From Prevotellaceae bacterium (GTDB lineage: Bacteria > Bacteroidota > Bacteroidia > Bacteroidales > UBA932): a stretch of DNA of 9,567 nt. Shown here one piece after another: positions 1 to 7,135 of this stretch (positions are counted from its first letter, which is position 1; each line of letters starts with the position of its first letter). The stretch spans positions 1-9,567 of the forward strand of contig JAITVR010000132.1 of assembly GCA_031285695.1 (NCBI GenBank), given 5' to 3'. A program made the position numbers and the translations under genes. The notes under the pieces were generated by a model, which was given only the letters and a program-made list of their open reading frames with translations, had not been told where the DNA came from and did no database searches.

Positions 1-6
1 CACAAA

Positions 7-100
7 GCCCACTGCTTATTGCCTACTCATTACTTTTATAGCCTTTATAGCCTTCTCCCCCCTAATCACTAACAACTAACAACTAATCACTAATAGTTAG
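7..100. repeat. Degenerate heptanucleotide tandem array
   Basis: The sequence keeps a seven-base register from about position 7 to 97. The clearest part is at 63-90, four heptads in the order TAATCAC, TAACAAC, TAACAAC, TAATCAC, then TAATAGT. Looser heptads such as GCCTACT and CATTACT fill 7-34. Two perfect copies of the nonamer TTTATAGCC lie between them at 35-52. The array overlaps the stop codon (97-99) of the minus-strand barrel gene. The left part may be cut by the window edge. No ORF or promoter was recognised here. Confidence 0.75.
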
Positions 101-1773
101 TTCAGCGGCTTCATTTTTACCTTTTGGCGGCGGGGCTGGCCTTGCCCTGCGGGGGTGCTGAGCGTGCCGTAGGTGCGCCGCTTGGGGGCGACGGCTCCCT
201 GCGGGGGTGCGGAGTTTAGCAGCGATTTGTTTACGCGCTGGGTGGTCGTGGGGCCAAAGTCTTGGTTCAGCGGCCTGCGTTGCCTTTTCTCCTTTCGGGC
301 TGCTCGGGCTGCTTTTTTCTCCTCCTCTGCCTCCTCCTCGGTGGGGCTCATTAGCTCCCAGGTTTGCTTTTGCGGGTCGGTATTTTTGGGGCCGCCCGTC
401 AAAAGGCTGAGGCCAAGGCGCAGGTTGGCTTGCCGCACGGAGCGGTAGCTGGCGGCCAGCACGTTGTCAAAAATAACGTGCAGCTGCGCTCCGCGGCGAC
501 CAAATACCACGCCCATGCCTAAGTTGTGGCTGTGGGAGTAGCTGTACGACAGCGCTCCGTTGATAGGAAAATCGCGCGTGCTGGCCGACAGCGCAAGCAG
601 CGGGTAGGTGTTGTACTTGCTAATGTTCATGCCCACCAGCGCGCCGGCGTAAAAGTTTTCGTGCAGCTTGTACGATACCGAAAACTGCATGGTAGGGTCG
701 GTCCAGCGGCGCAGCGGGTTGAGGGTGTAGCTGTGCAGCCGCATGTCAATGAGCGAGTCGCCCAAGCCGCCCAGCATGTTGCCGTTGCCGCCTATGCTCA
801 CGCCCTGAAAGGTGCGCGACTGGTAGCCGCCATCGGCCTGCACGTAGTCGGCGTTTTTCCAGCTAATAAGCCCAATGTTGGTAAGGCTTCCGGAGGTGGT
901 AAATCGCTCGCCCTTTATTTCAAAGCCAAGGTCGATGCCCACGCCGCTGCCGGCCGATGTGGGCGAAAAGGAGCTGGGCCTAAAGTTGGCATCGGCGCTG
1001 CTGTACGCGCCAAGTGGCGCCTCAATGGGCAGGCCTGCAAAGTACAGGTTGGGGGCAAGGCCGGTGGTAATATTCCACGTGTCGGGGTCGGTATATACGT
1101 ATGAGTTGGGGCCCAGGTACAGCTCGGCGTAGCTGTGCCCCGCAAGGTACTTGAGCTTACCGCCTACGGTAATCCTGTCGCGCAGCACTTCTTTAGAAAA
1201 ACCAAAGGAAAACTCGGTGTAGGCGGTCATTTGTCCGCCCAGGCCTTCGAGCGAAACGGCTTTACCCATAGTGGGCGCATTGCCGTACCAGGCCATTTCT
1301 ATTAGGCTGCCGGGAACGCTCAAATCGGTGTAGGCTTTGGTTATTACGTCGAAGGTAAAGTACATGTCGCGCACCAGCACGCCTACGTTGAGCAGGTTGA
1401 GCTCCATTTTTGCGTGTCCGCCTTCAAAAGTGCCTACGTTTTCGGCTATTTTGCGTATGTTGGGGTTGCCGCCTGCCAGCGAGTTGAGGGTGGCGCCGCG
1501 CGCGGTAACGCCGCCATCGAGGTAAATTGATGAAAAGAGGGGAAAGCCTATGTACAGGCTGCCGGCCTCGGGCTGAAAGGCGGGGTTTACCTGGTTCACC
1601 ACGGGCAAATCGCGCAAAAAGTACAGCGTAGCGTTGTGCTGTGCCCGAGCTTGAAGGGTAAAAAAACAGAAAAACAGGAAGACGGGAAAATAGCATAGAA
1701 AAATAGAACGCTGAGCAAAGCCAACATTCTGTTTTCCCTTTTTCCCTTTTTCCCTTTTTCCCTTTTTTAGCAT
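97..1773 (-). CDS. DUF5723-type outer-membrane beta-barrel protein (module B, 558 aa)
   Basis: This is a predicted outer-membrane protein of the Bacteroidota-specific DUF5723 type; its biochemical role is not known. Residues 1-23 are very basic, 24-40 form a Phe-rich hydrophobic core, and a signal-peptidase site is likely near ARAQ (42-45). The mature N-terminus has the family-like block NATLYFLRDLP..NQVNPAFQP (47-68). The middle is rich in alternating Gly/aromatic strands (for example SLEGLGG, 174-180), and GVVFGRRGAQ (421-430) precedes the last strands. Residues 460-558 form a hydrophilic tail of roughly net +11 charge with an EEEAEEEKK stretch and many Arg. The start lies 3 nt after the lipoprotein stop codon, so the pair is probably translationally coupled. 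Codons 3-13 consist of octanucleotide repeats, so repeat length sets the reading frame. It is paralogous to the barrel at 2846-4519. Family assignment is from recalled sequence blocks. Confidence 0.87.
   Translation of the reverse strand: MLKKGKREKGKKGKQNVGFAQRSIFLCYFPVFLFFCFFTLQARAQHNATLYFLRDLPVVNQVNPAFQPEAGSLYIGFPLFSSIYLDGGVTARGATLNSLAGGNPNIRKIAENVGTFEGGHAKMELNLLNVGVLVRDMYFTFDVITKAYTDLSVPGSLIEMAWYGNAPTMGKAVSLEGLGGQMTAYTEFSFGFSKEVLRDRITVGGKLKYLAGHSYAELYLGPNSYVYTDPDTWNITTGLAPNLYFAGLPIEAPLGAYSSADANFRPSSFSPTSAGSGVGIDLGFEIKGERFTTSGSLTNIGLISWKNADYVQADGGYQSRTFQGVSIGGNGNMLGGLGDSLIDMRLHSYTLNPLRRWTDPTMQFSVSYKLHENFYAGALVGMNISKYNTYPLLALSASTRDFPINGALSYSYSHSHNLGMGVVFGRRGAQLHVIFDNVLAASYRSVRQANLRLGLSLLTGGPKNTDPQKQTWELMSPTEEEAEEEKKAARAARKEKRQRRPLNQDFGPTTTQRVNKSLLNSAPPQGAVAPKRRTYGTLSTPAGQGQPRRQKVKMKPLN
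1732..1768. repeat. Octanucleotide tandem repeat (CCCTTTTT x4) inside a start region
   Basis: Four uninterrupted copies of CCCTTTTT (1736-1767) are preceded by TTTT and extended by one T. On the coding strand they read as a purine tract AAAAAGGG, starting two codons after the ATG at 1773. Eight is not a multiple of three, so gain or loss of a unit would move the downstream signal peptide and barrel out of frame. Confidence 0.9.
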
Positions 1774-1776
1774 AGT

Positions 1777-2712
1777 TTACTCGTTTACCCAGCTATCTAA
1801 GTTGGACTTAAACTGAAGGCCCACCGAGGTGTGCAGCTTTCGGTTGTACAGGTCTTTGAGCCAAAGCAGGCCGGTGTCTAAGCACAGCGAGTCGGACTTA
1901 ATTTCGAGCGAAAGCGTGTGCAGCCTGTTGAACATGTCTTTTGCCGATTCGCTATCGGGGTACTCGCGGGTAACGCGCTGCTTGTACTCGCCGGCAACGT
2001 TGTTGGCAAAGGGCATTTGCCCCTCGTGTCGCCCGTCTTTTTCTCTAAAAAGTGAGTCAAAAACAACGCCCGAGGTATCGCGAAGATACACCTGCAGCTG
2101 CGCGTTTACGGCCAGCCGCGTGTTTACGGCCATCTGTAGCTTGAGCCAGCGCAGGTCTTTGGCTTTTTCCGTCAGCTCTTTTATGTCCAAGCCAATATCT
2201 CCGCCTACGTTGATGCTGAGGTGGTACAGCGAGTCTTTTACCACATTTTGAAGCACGGTGGGCAGCCCGGCAATGGTGTAGTACGAAAATTTGTTGAGGG
2301 GCACCACGGAGTTTCGCTGCGCAAAGTGGTCAAGCAAATCCATCATGAGCGGCGCTGCTGTAAAGGCGGGCAGCGGGTAGTCGTGCTCCATGTTGGACAC
2401 AAAGTCGTCAACCTGCACCTGCAGGTAGGGCGGCAGCCACTTTTTTATGGAGTCGTCCAAACCTTGCGAAATGGCGGTGTACAGAATTTCGTTTTGCTGG
2501 TTTTGCGTAACGAGCAGGTCGCTAAAGTACATTCGGGCAAAATCGTGCAGCTTTTTTCCGTGGAAGCTTTGCTCGTTAAAGTCAACCTCAAACTGAGCCA
2601 GAGGAGTAGCCACTTCGGGCTCCCAGCCAATGCTGTCCTGCTCATCGTTGCAGGCCGCCACCAACCCGGCAAGGGCAAGCAGCACAAGGATTATTTTGGT
2701 TAACTTTGACAT
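1777..2712 (-). CDS. Putative surface lipoprotein partner of DUF5723 barrel (module B, 311 aa)
   Basis: No named family is recognised with certainty. Residues 1-20 are a lipoprotein signal peptide (two Lys, then a Leu/Ala core) ending in a lipobox VAAC with the lipidated Cys at 21. The following NDEQD is acidic, like the export signals that send Bacteroidota lipoproteins to the cell surface, although an inner-leaflet location is not excluded. The motif WxPxxAxPL follows at 30-38 and is also present in the other lipoprotein of the window. The segment around 186-222 aligns without gaps to residues 235-271 of that protein, including the shared ending LF, though identity is low. The middle (50-165) looks mainly helical and the C-terminal half beta-rich. 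It is followed after 3 nt by its barrel gene, which suggests an equimolar lipoprotein-barrel complex. No Shine-Dalgarno sequence is visible; the leader is A-rich. Confidence 0.85.
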   Translation of the reverse strand: MSKLTKIILVLLALAGLVAACNDEQDSIGWEPEVATPLAQFEVDFNEQSFHGKKLHDFARMYFSDLLVTQNQQNEILYTAISQGLDDSIKKWLPPYLQVQVDDFVSNMEHDYPLPAFTAAPLMMDLLDHFAQRNSVVPLNKFSYYTIAGLPTVLQNVVKDSLYHLSINVGGDIGLDIKELTEKAKDLRWLKLQMAVNTRLAVNAQLQVYLRDTSGVVFDSLFREKDGRHEGQMPFANNVAGEYKQRVTREYPDSESAKDMFNRLHTLSLEIKSDSLCLDTGLLWLKDLYNRKLHTSVGLQFKSNLDSWVNE

Positions 2713-2743
2713 ACCATTTTTTACTTTATGTGAGTGTAGCGTT

Positions 2744-2830
2744 CGTCACTGCGAGCGAAGCGTAGTTCGGCAAAGCCAATCTCAAACCATTAGCATGAGA
2801 TTGCTTCGTCGTTCCTCCTCGCAATGACGT
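2744..2830. repeat. Interspersed imperfect palindromic repeat, copy 1
   Basis: The outer arms CGTCACTGCGAG (2744-2755) and CTCGCAATGACG (2818-2829) are inverted with one mismatch. An inner perfect 8-bp stem CAATCTCA / TGAGATTG (2777-2784 / 2796-2803) encloses an 11-nt loop. The block AGTTCGGC..AAGCCAATCTC is shared with the copy near 9247-9379. It nearly fills the gap between modules A and B and would put a hairpin in their transcript. The bases CGTT flank it on both sides (2740-2743, 2831-2834), possibly a target duplication but too short to rely on. Confidence 0.75.
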
Positions 2831-2845
2831 CGTTTTCGATGTAAG

Positions 2846-4519
2846 CTACTGCTGCTTTACTACGGCGTCACCTTCGGCGGCTTCCTCCTCCATGGCGCGC
2901 TTTATCAGCTCCTCGGCGCTTACGCCGGGCGTTTTTTCGTCCTTCAGCCCCTGCTTTAGCGCGGCTTCATCGCCTGCGGTGTTGCTGCGCGTTTCTACGG
3001 GTGCGCTGCCTTCTACCGTTGCGCCGGCGGCGCCTTGCTGCTGTACGGGGTTAAGGGCTTCGCCGGGCGCCATTACGTCTTGCGTGGCGGCGGCCCACTT
3101 TTCCTTACGCTGCTCGCGGGTTTTGCCCACCAGCACGTTCATGCCCATGCGCAGGTTCACGGACTGCGCTTTTTCGTACCTGCCGGCTAAAATATTGTCG
3201 GTAATGATGTGGAACTGGCAGCCTCTGCGGCCAAACACTACGCCGAAGCCAAGGTTGCCCTTGCCGTCGAAGTAGCTGCCCGAAAGGCTAACGTTTACCG
3301 GCAGGTTTTCGGTGTTGACCGAAGCGGCAAAGAGCGGCAGGTTTTCGTACGTGCCAAAGCGGCAGCCAAACAGCGCGCCGGCGTTGAGCCACTTCAGGTT
3401 TTCGTTGAGCGCGCCAAAGTTGTAGTTGGCGCCAAAGTACAGCGTGGGCTCAAGCCACTTGCGAAAGCTGGCGTTACCCGCCGATTGTACTTTTGCCATG
3501 TTCATTACGGAGTCCACCAGCGCATCGGTAAAATTTTCGTTATCTTCCTCATTGCTGCTAAACTCCATGCCTTCAAAGGTAAAATCGGTAGCGTCGTCAG
3601 CCTTTACCACCTTGTTGCCTTTCCAGTTAATAAAACCAAGGTCAATTAAGCTAAGCGATACTTCCATACCTTTGGCCCAGTCCTGCGGTAGCACGCGCGC
3701 TACGTTCCACGTGCCGCCAAGGTCAAAGGCTACGCCGCGGTTGCCGCTGTTCCACTTGTAGCTATCGGTTTTGGAATCGGCTAAGCTATCGAGCGTAAAA
3801 TCGCCTTGCGGAACGTTGAGCGGTGCGCCTGCCACGTATAATTCGGGGTCAAGGCCTACGGTAATGCTGTAGTCGTTTGCGTTGGTTTGAATAAACGAAT
3901 TTTTGCCCAAGCTGGCCTGCGCATAGCCGGCGCCCTGCAGGTACTTTACCTTACCACCCACGGTGAGGTCGAGCGGGGCAATTTCTTTTGAAAAACCTAA
4001 GGCAAGCTCACCGTAGGCGTAGGCGGTGCCGCCAAGGCCTTCCATGCTTAGCCTTTTGCCTAAGGTTCTGTCGTCGCCGTTGCCGTAGTAAATAAGGTCG
4101 AGCATATCGCCGGGCACGCGGCCTTCTACGTGCGTTTTCACGTTCACATCGAGGCTAAAGTACATGTCCTTTACCATAAAGCCGAAGCTGATGGGCGAAA
4201 AGCTGAAGTTGACTTGCCCCACGGCAAATTTATCGATACCGTTTACAATGCTGCCGTAGTCGGGCGTTGTGCTCAAAAAATTTGAGTAGTTAATGTTTTT
4301 TCCGGTAACGGAAACATCGAGGCTGGTGGGCGCAAACAGAAACGGCACGGCCGGAATGGCAATGTAAATGCTGCCGTTTTTGGGCTGAAATGCGGGGTTG
4401 AGCTGGTTGTTGAGCGGCAAATCCTGCATGTGGTACAGGGTAATGTTGGCCTGAGCCTGCGCAGCTACGCTTGTAAGTACCAGCGCAAGTAGGGCTATAA
4501 GCTTTGCTATATTTTTCAT
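2846..4519 (-). CDS. DUF5723-type outer-membrane beta-barrel protein (module A, 557 aa)
   Basis: This is a paralogue of the barrel at 97-1773. It has a conventional signal peptide (MKNIAK basic start, core 7-19, likely cleavage in AAQAQA near 22-24). The mature start NITLYHMQDLP..NQLNPAFQP (25-46) matches the paralogue closely, as do SMEGLGG (158-164), GELALGFSKE (170-179) and GVVFGRRGCQFH (426-437). Length and strand layout suggest a medium-sized porin-like barrel in the outer membrane; no ligand can be named. Residues 465-557 form a hydrophilic Ala/Glu/Lys-rich tail, net about -5, the opposite sign to the paralogue's tail. A type IX secretion C-terminal domain was not recognised. The gene follows its lipoprotein by 24 nt and is probably co-transcribed with it. 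Its start region has no simple-sequence repeat, unlike the paralogue. Confidence 0.88.
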   Translation of the reverse strand: MKNIAKLIALLALVLTSVAAQAQANITLYHMQDLPLNNQLNPAFQPKNGSIYIAIPAVPFLFAPTSLDVSVTGKNINYSNFLSTTPDYGSIVNGIDKFAVGQVNFSFSPISFGFMVKDMYFSLDVNVKTHVEGRVPGDMLDLIYYGNGDDRTLGKRLSMEGLGGTAYAYGELALGFSKEIAPLDLTVGGKVKYLQGAGYAQASLGKNSFIQTNANDYSITVGLDPELYVAGAPLNVPQGDFTLDSLADSKTDSYKWNSGNRGVAFDLGGTWNVARVLPQDWAKGMEVSLSLIDLGFINWKGNKVVKADDATDFTFEGMEFSSNEEDNENFTDALVDSVMNMAKVQSAGNASFRKWLEPTLYFGANYNFGALNENLKWLNAGALFGCRFGTYENLPLFAASVNTENLPVNVSLSGSYFDGKGNLGFGVVFGRRGCQFHIITDNILAGRYEKAQSVNLRMGMNVLVGKTREQRKEKWAAATQDVMAPGEALNPVQQQGAAGATVEGSAPVETRSNTAGDEAALKQGLKDEKTPGVSAEELIKRAMEEEAAEGDAVVKQQ

Positions 4520-4543
4520 GTTTATAATTGAAGAGTAGGTTTA

Positions 4544-5578
4544 TTAAAATAGGTTGCTCATTCCTGCCTGCGCTTTTACGCGGAGGCTAAAAGTTACGCC
4601 TTTGTCGGCAAGATATTTTAGGGTTTCGGCCGTTAGGTTCTCCGTTTTAACTAAGCTTACTTCGAGTTGTACGGCTGCGGTTTTTTCCACTATATTCGTC
4701 AACGCAGCTTCGTTAAACTCTATCTCAAGCCCCTTTGAAGAGACTTGCCCTATTTCTTCGTTGCTAAACAAGCGCTCAATTATACGTCCTTTAGCATCAA
4801 CAAAGTTGGCCTCAAGCTTTATTTTGAGCGGCAGCGTGTTTTCCATTTCCATGTTTACCTTAATGAGCTTTACGCTGCTGGAGTCCTGCACCATGCCCTT
4901 TAGGTCAAGGTCAATGGTGTCGCTCATCTTGGTTTGCTCAATTACATTGTCCAACTCTTGGTTAATTTGAACCTCGTACTCGGGCATTATGTCGAGTAAG
5001 GTACCTACGGTGGGAAATATGTTTACAGGATTTTTCGAAATTCCGTCCAGCAGATTGTCTATCATGCCGGAGCCCAAGCCGGGAGTTGCTCGGGGTTGTA
5101 CGGCGGCTTTTACGCTCGCGCTTCTTGGAAAATTAGGAATGTTGGGAATTTTTCCGGTGGCAAAGTAGTCCTTCAAAAAATCGTCGATTTGGTTAATTTG
5201 GTCTTCTGTCAGTTGGCTGTCCTCCAACACATCTTTTATAGAGTCCGAAAGTTGCGGAATTCCTTTCTCGTCCATTTCCACGTAGCCCAAGTCGGGGTTG
5301 GTAATTACCACGTACGCTAACGAGTCAATGGCTTCTGCGCCGCCGTCTATGCCAAGGTCTGCAATCTGCTCATTAACGTAGTCGTTCCAAAATCCTTTTA
5401 CCTGTGCGTTGAAATCCGCCGCCATGTCTTCGTCCACAAAGTCGGCTACGGTAAGCGAGGTTTCCTTTAGCACCGGCACCGCCCAGGTTGGGTTCCAGTT
5501 GGGGTCTTCGTTTTCGCACGAGGTAACGGCAAGCGCCGCCATGCACAGCGCAGCAAGTAGAAATTTAAATTTTTTCAT
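4544..5578 (-). CDS. Putative surface lipoprotein partner of DUF5723 barrel (module A, 344 aa)
   Basis: The start is placed at the ATG at 5578 because it gives a clean lipoprotein signal peptide (MKKFKF, hydrophobic core 7-18, VTSC with Cys21). The reading frame stays open 15 codons further upstream, but that part lies in the heptad repeat and adds nothing signal-like. Acidic residues ENED follow the Cys, fitting a surface-export signal. The motif WxPxxAxPV is at 28-36, in the same spacing as the module B lipoprotein. Residues 50-145 are acidic and mostly helical, 145-170 are Pro/Arg/Ala-rich, and 200-344 alternate short beta segments, possibly an immunoglobulin-like fold. The gene precedes its DUF5723 barrel by 24 nt and follows ahcY by 76 nt. 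No promoter was clear in that gap, so read-through from ahcY is possible. Function unknown. Confidence 0.85.
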   Translation of the reverse strand: MKKFKFLLAALCMAALAVTSCENEDPNWNPTWAVPVLKETSLTVADFVDEDMAADFNAQVKGFWNDYVNEQIADLGIDGGAEAIDSLAYVVITNPDLGYVEMDEKGIPQLSDSIKDVLEDSQLTEDQINQIDDFLKDYFATGKIPNIPNFPRSASVKAAVQPRATPGLGSGMIDNLLDGISKNPVNIFPTVGTLLDIMPEYEVQINQELDNVIEQTKMSDTIDLDLKGMVQDSSSVKLIKVNMEMENTLPLKIKLEANFVDAKGRIIERLFSNEEIGQVSSKGLEIEFNEAALTNIVEKTAAVQLEVSLVKTENLTAETLKYLADKGVTFSLRVKAQAGMSNLF

Positions 5579-5593
5579 TGTTGAGGTTTTTTT

Positions 5594-5656
5594 AATGGAT
5601 AATTGATAACGGACAACGGACAATAATTGTCCATTATCCGTTGTCCGTTGTTCATT
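5594..5656. repeat. Inverted heptad element (4 forward + 4 inverted heptanucleotides)
   Basis: The left arm (5594-5624) and right arm (5626-5656) are inverted repeats that match at 24 of 31 positions; most differences are transitions. Forward heptads are GGATAAT, TGATAAC, GGACAAC, GGACAAT (5597-5624), followed by inverted ones such as CGTTGTC. The right end covers part of the ahcY stop codon (5655-5657). The ahcY transcript would form a long hairpin here, but the bases after it on that strand are A-rich, not U-rich, so a classical intrinsic terminator is unlikely. Confidence 0.85.
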
Positions 5657-7070
5657 AGTAGCGGTAGTGTTCGGCCTTGTACGGCCCTTCCACCTTTACG
5701 CCAATGTAGTCGGCCTGCGCGGGTGTGAGCTTGGTAAGCTTTACGCCAATTTGCTCCAAGTGCAGGCGCGCAACTTCTTCGTCCAAATACTTGGGAAGCA
5801 TGTACACGCCCACTGCGCGGCTTTGGTTTTTCCACAAGTCAATTTGCGCCAGCGTTTGGTTGGTAAATGAGTTGCTCATTACAAACGAGGGGTGCCCGGT
5901 GGCGCAGCCCAAGTTTACCAAGCGGCCTTCGGCCAAAAGGAAAATTGCTCTTCCGTCGGCAAAAACGTACTTGTCCACCTGCGGCTTGATGTTGATTTTT
6001 GTTACGCCCTTTTCGGCGTTCAATTTATCCACTTGAATTTCGTTATCAAAGTGGCCAATGTTGCAAATTATGGCCTGGTCTTTCATTCCCTTGATGTGCT
6101 CAAGCGTAATCACATCGCGGTTTCCGGTGGTGGTAACGTAAATGTTGCCTTCGCTCAGCGCGTCTTCCACGGGCTTTACCTCAAAGCCTTCCATGGCGGC
6201 TTGCAGCGCGCAAATGGGGTCAATTTCGGTAACAATAACGCGGGCTCCGTAGCTGCGCATGCTTTTGGCGCAACCCTTGCCCACATCGCCGTAGCCGCAC
6301 ACCACTACAACCTTGCCGGCAAGCATTACGTCGGTAGCGCGCTTAATTCCGTCCGCCAACGATTCGCGACAGCCGTACAAATTATCGAACTTACTTTTGG
6401 TAACCGAGTCGTTTACGTTAATGGCGGGAACTAATAGCTCGCCGCGCTCCATCATTTGGTACAGGCGGTGCACGCCGGTGGTGGTTTCCTCGCTCACGCC
6501 CTTCCATTCGGCTACGGTGCGGTGCCACTTTTTGTTGTCCTCTACAAGTAAATCTTTCAGCAACTTCAAAATCACGCTTTCCTCGTAGTTGCCTGCTGTA
6601 TAATCAATTGCCTTAGCATCTTTTTCGGCTGCAAAGCCTTTGTGAATCAAAAGCGTGGCATCGCCGCCATCGTCCACAATGAGCTGCGGACCTTTTCCGC
6701 CGGGGAACGAAAGCGCCATGGCCGTGCACCACCAGTATTCTTCCAGCGTTTCGCCCTTCCATGCAAATACCGGAATGCCTGCTGCTGCAATGGCTGCAGC
6801 AGCGTGGTCTTGCGTAGAGAAAATGTTGCAGCTGCACCAGCGCACATCGGCGCCAAGCGCTTTCAAAGTTTCAATCAGCACCGCCGTTTGAATGGTCATG
6901 TGCAGCGAGCCCATAATGCGCACGCCCTTTAGCGGCAGCTCTTTGCCGTACTTTGCGCGCAGCGACATCAAGCCCGGCATTTCCTTTTCGGCCATTTCAA
7001 TTTCCTTGCGACCCCAGTCAGCCAGCGCGATGTCCGCCACCTTGTGCGGCAAATTTTCTTGTATCAGCAT
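5655..7070 (-). CDS. ahcY: Adenosylhomocysteinase (S-adenosylhomocysteine hydrolase)
   Basis: This cytosolic NAD-dependent enzyme reversibly splits S-adenosylhomocysteine into adenosine and homocysteine and so relieves product inhibition of methyltransferases. Substrate-domain residues include His57 in [12 protein letters not shown] and the DDGGD block at 133-137. Glu195 in SEETTTGVH, Lys225 and Asp229 in TKSKFDN, and Cys234 in YGCRES correspond to human E156, K186, D190 and C195. The NAD fold has GYGDVGKG at 259-266. The C-terminal KAEHYRY (465-471) supplies the Lys and Tyr that reach the neighbouring subunit's cofactor. At 471 aa it is longer than the human enzyme because it has the roughly 40-residue insert (about 140-190) known from bacterial and plant forms. 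All key residues are present. It is divergent from deoC, with a good promoter match about 35 nt upstream. Confidence 0.98.
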   Translation of the reverse strand: MLIQENLPHKVADIALADWGRKEIEMAEKEMPGLMSLRAKYGKELPLKGVRIMGSLHMTIQTAVLIETLKALGADVRWCSCNIFSTQDHAAAAIAAAGIPVFAWKGETLEEYWWCTAMALSFPGGKGPQLIVDDGGDATLLIHKGFAAEKDAKAIDYTAGNYEESVILKLLKDLLVEDNKKWHRTVAEWKGVSEETTTGVHRLYQMMERGELLVPAINVNDSVTKSKFDNLYGCRESLADGIKRATDVMLAGKVVVVCGYGDVGKGCAKSMRSYGARVIVTEIDPICALQAAMEGFEVKPVEDALSEGNIYVTTTGNRDVITLEHIKGMKDQAIICNIGHFDNEIQVDKLNAEKGVTKINIKPQVDKYVFADGRAIFLLAEGRLVNLGCATGHPSFVMSNSFTNQTLAQIDLWKNQSRAVGVYMLPKYLDEEVARLHLEQIGVKLTKLTPAQADYIGVKVEGPYKAEHYRY

Positions 7071-7104
7071 TTTGTTAAAAATTAGTTCAAAGAATTATAA
7101 TCTA

Positions 7105-7135
7105 CAAAGATAGCACATAAAAGGCGATTTATAAA
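7105..7135 (-). promoter_or_regulatory. Candidate ahcY promoter (Bacteroidota -33/-7 type)
   Basis: On the minus strand TATCTTTG (7105-7112) matches the -7 consensus TAnnTTTG exactly. TTTA (7132-7135) matches three of four bases of the -33 TTTG at the usual 19-nt spacing. Transcription would start near 7098, giving a leader of about 28 nt. The match is by eye and AT-rich DNA yields chance matches. Confidence 0.5.

Noticed and set aside
526..1104. Open reading frame of 192 codons on the plus strand inside the module B barrel gene
   Set aside because: It lies antisense to a gene with a clear signal peptide and a paralogue; its composition (Val/Ala/Arg-rich, no motif) is what the reverse of GC-rich beta-strand codons gives.
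1762..1771. Possible -1 slippery heptamer A AAA AAG at codons 2-4 of the module B barrel gene
   Set aside because: The motif is in the correct frame, but it is part of the octanucleotide tract, lies at the very start of the gene, and no stimulatory structure or useful -1 product was seen.
2221..2703. Open reading frame of 160 codons on the plus strand inside the module B lipoprotein gene
   Set aside because: It is a shadow of the real lipoprotein gene; no signal, motif or promoter supports it.
5579..5623. Upstream ATG at 5623 extending the module A lipoprotein by 15 codons
   Set aside because: The added codons come from the inverted heptad element and would place a non-signal stretch before a complete lipoprotein signal starting at 5578.
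5594..5656. Intrinsic terminator for ahcY
   Set aside because: A long hairpin is present, but the minus strand continues with an A-run rather than a U-run and the stem is not GC-rich at its base.
5892..6434. Open reading frame of 180 codons on the plus strand inside ahcY
   Set aside because: ahcY is complete with all catalytic residues, and the antisense frame has no recognisable domain.
7071..7110. SAH- or SAM-sensing riboswitch in the ahcY leader
   Set aside because: The predicted leader is only about 28 nt, too short for a known aptamer, and no conserved core was seen.
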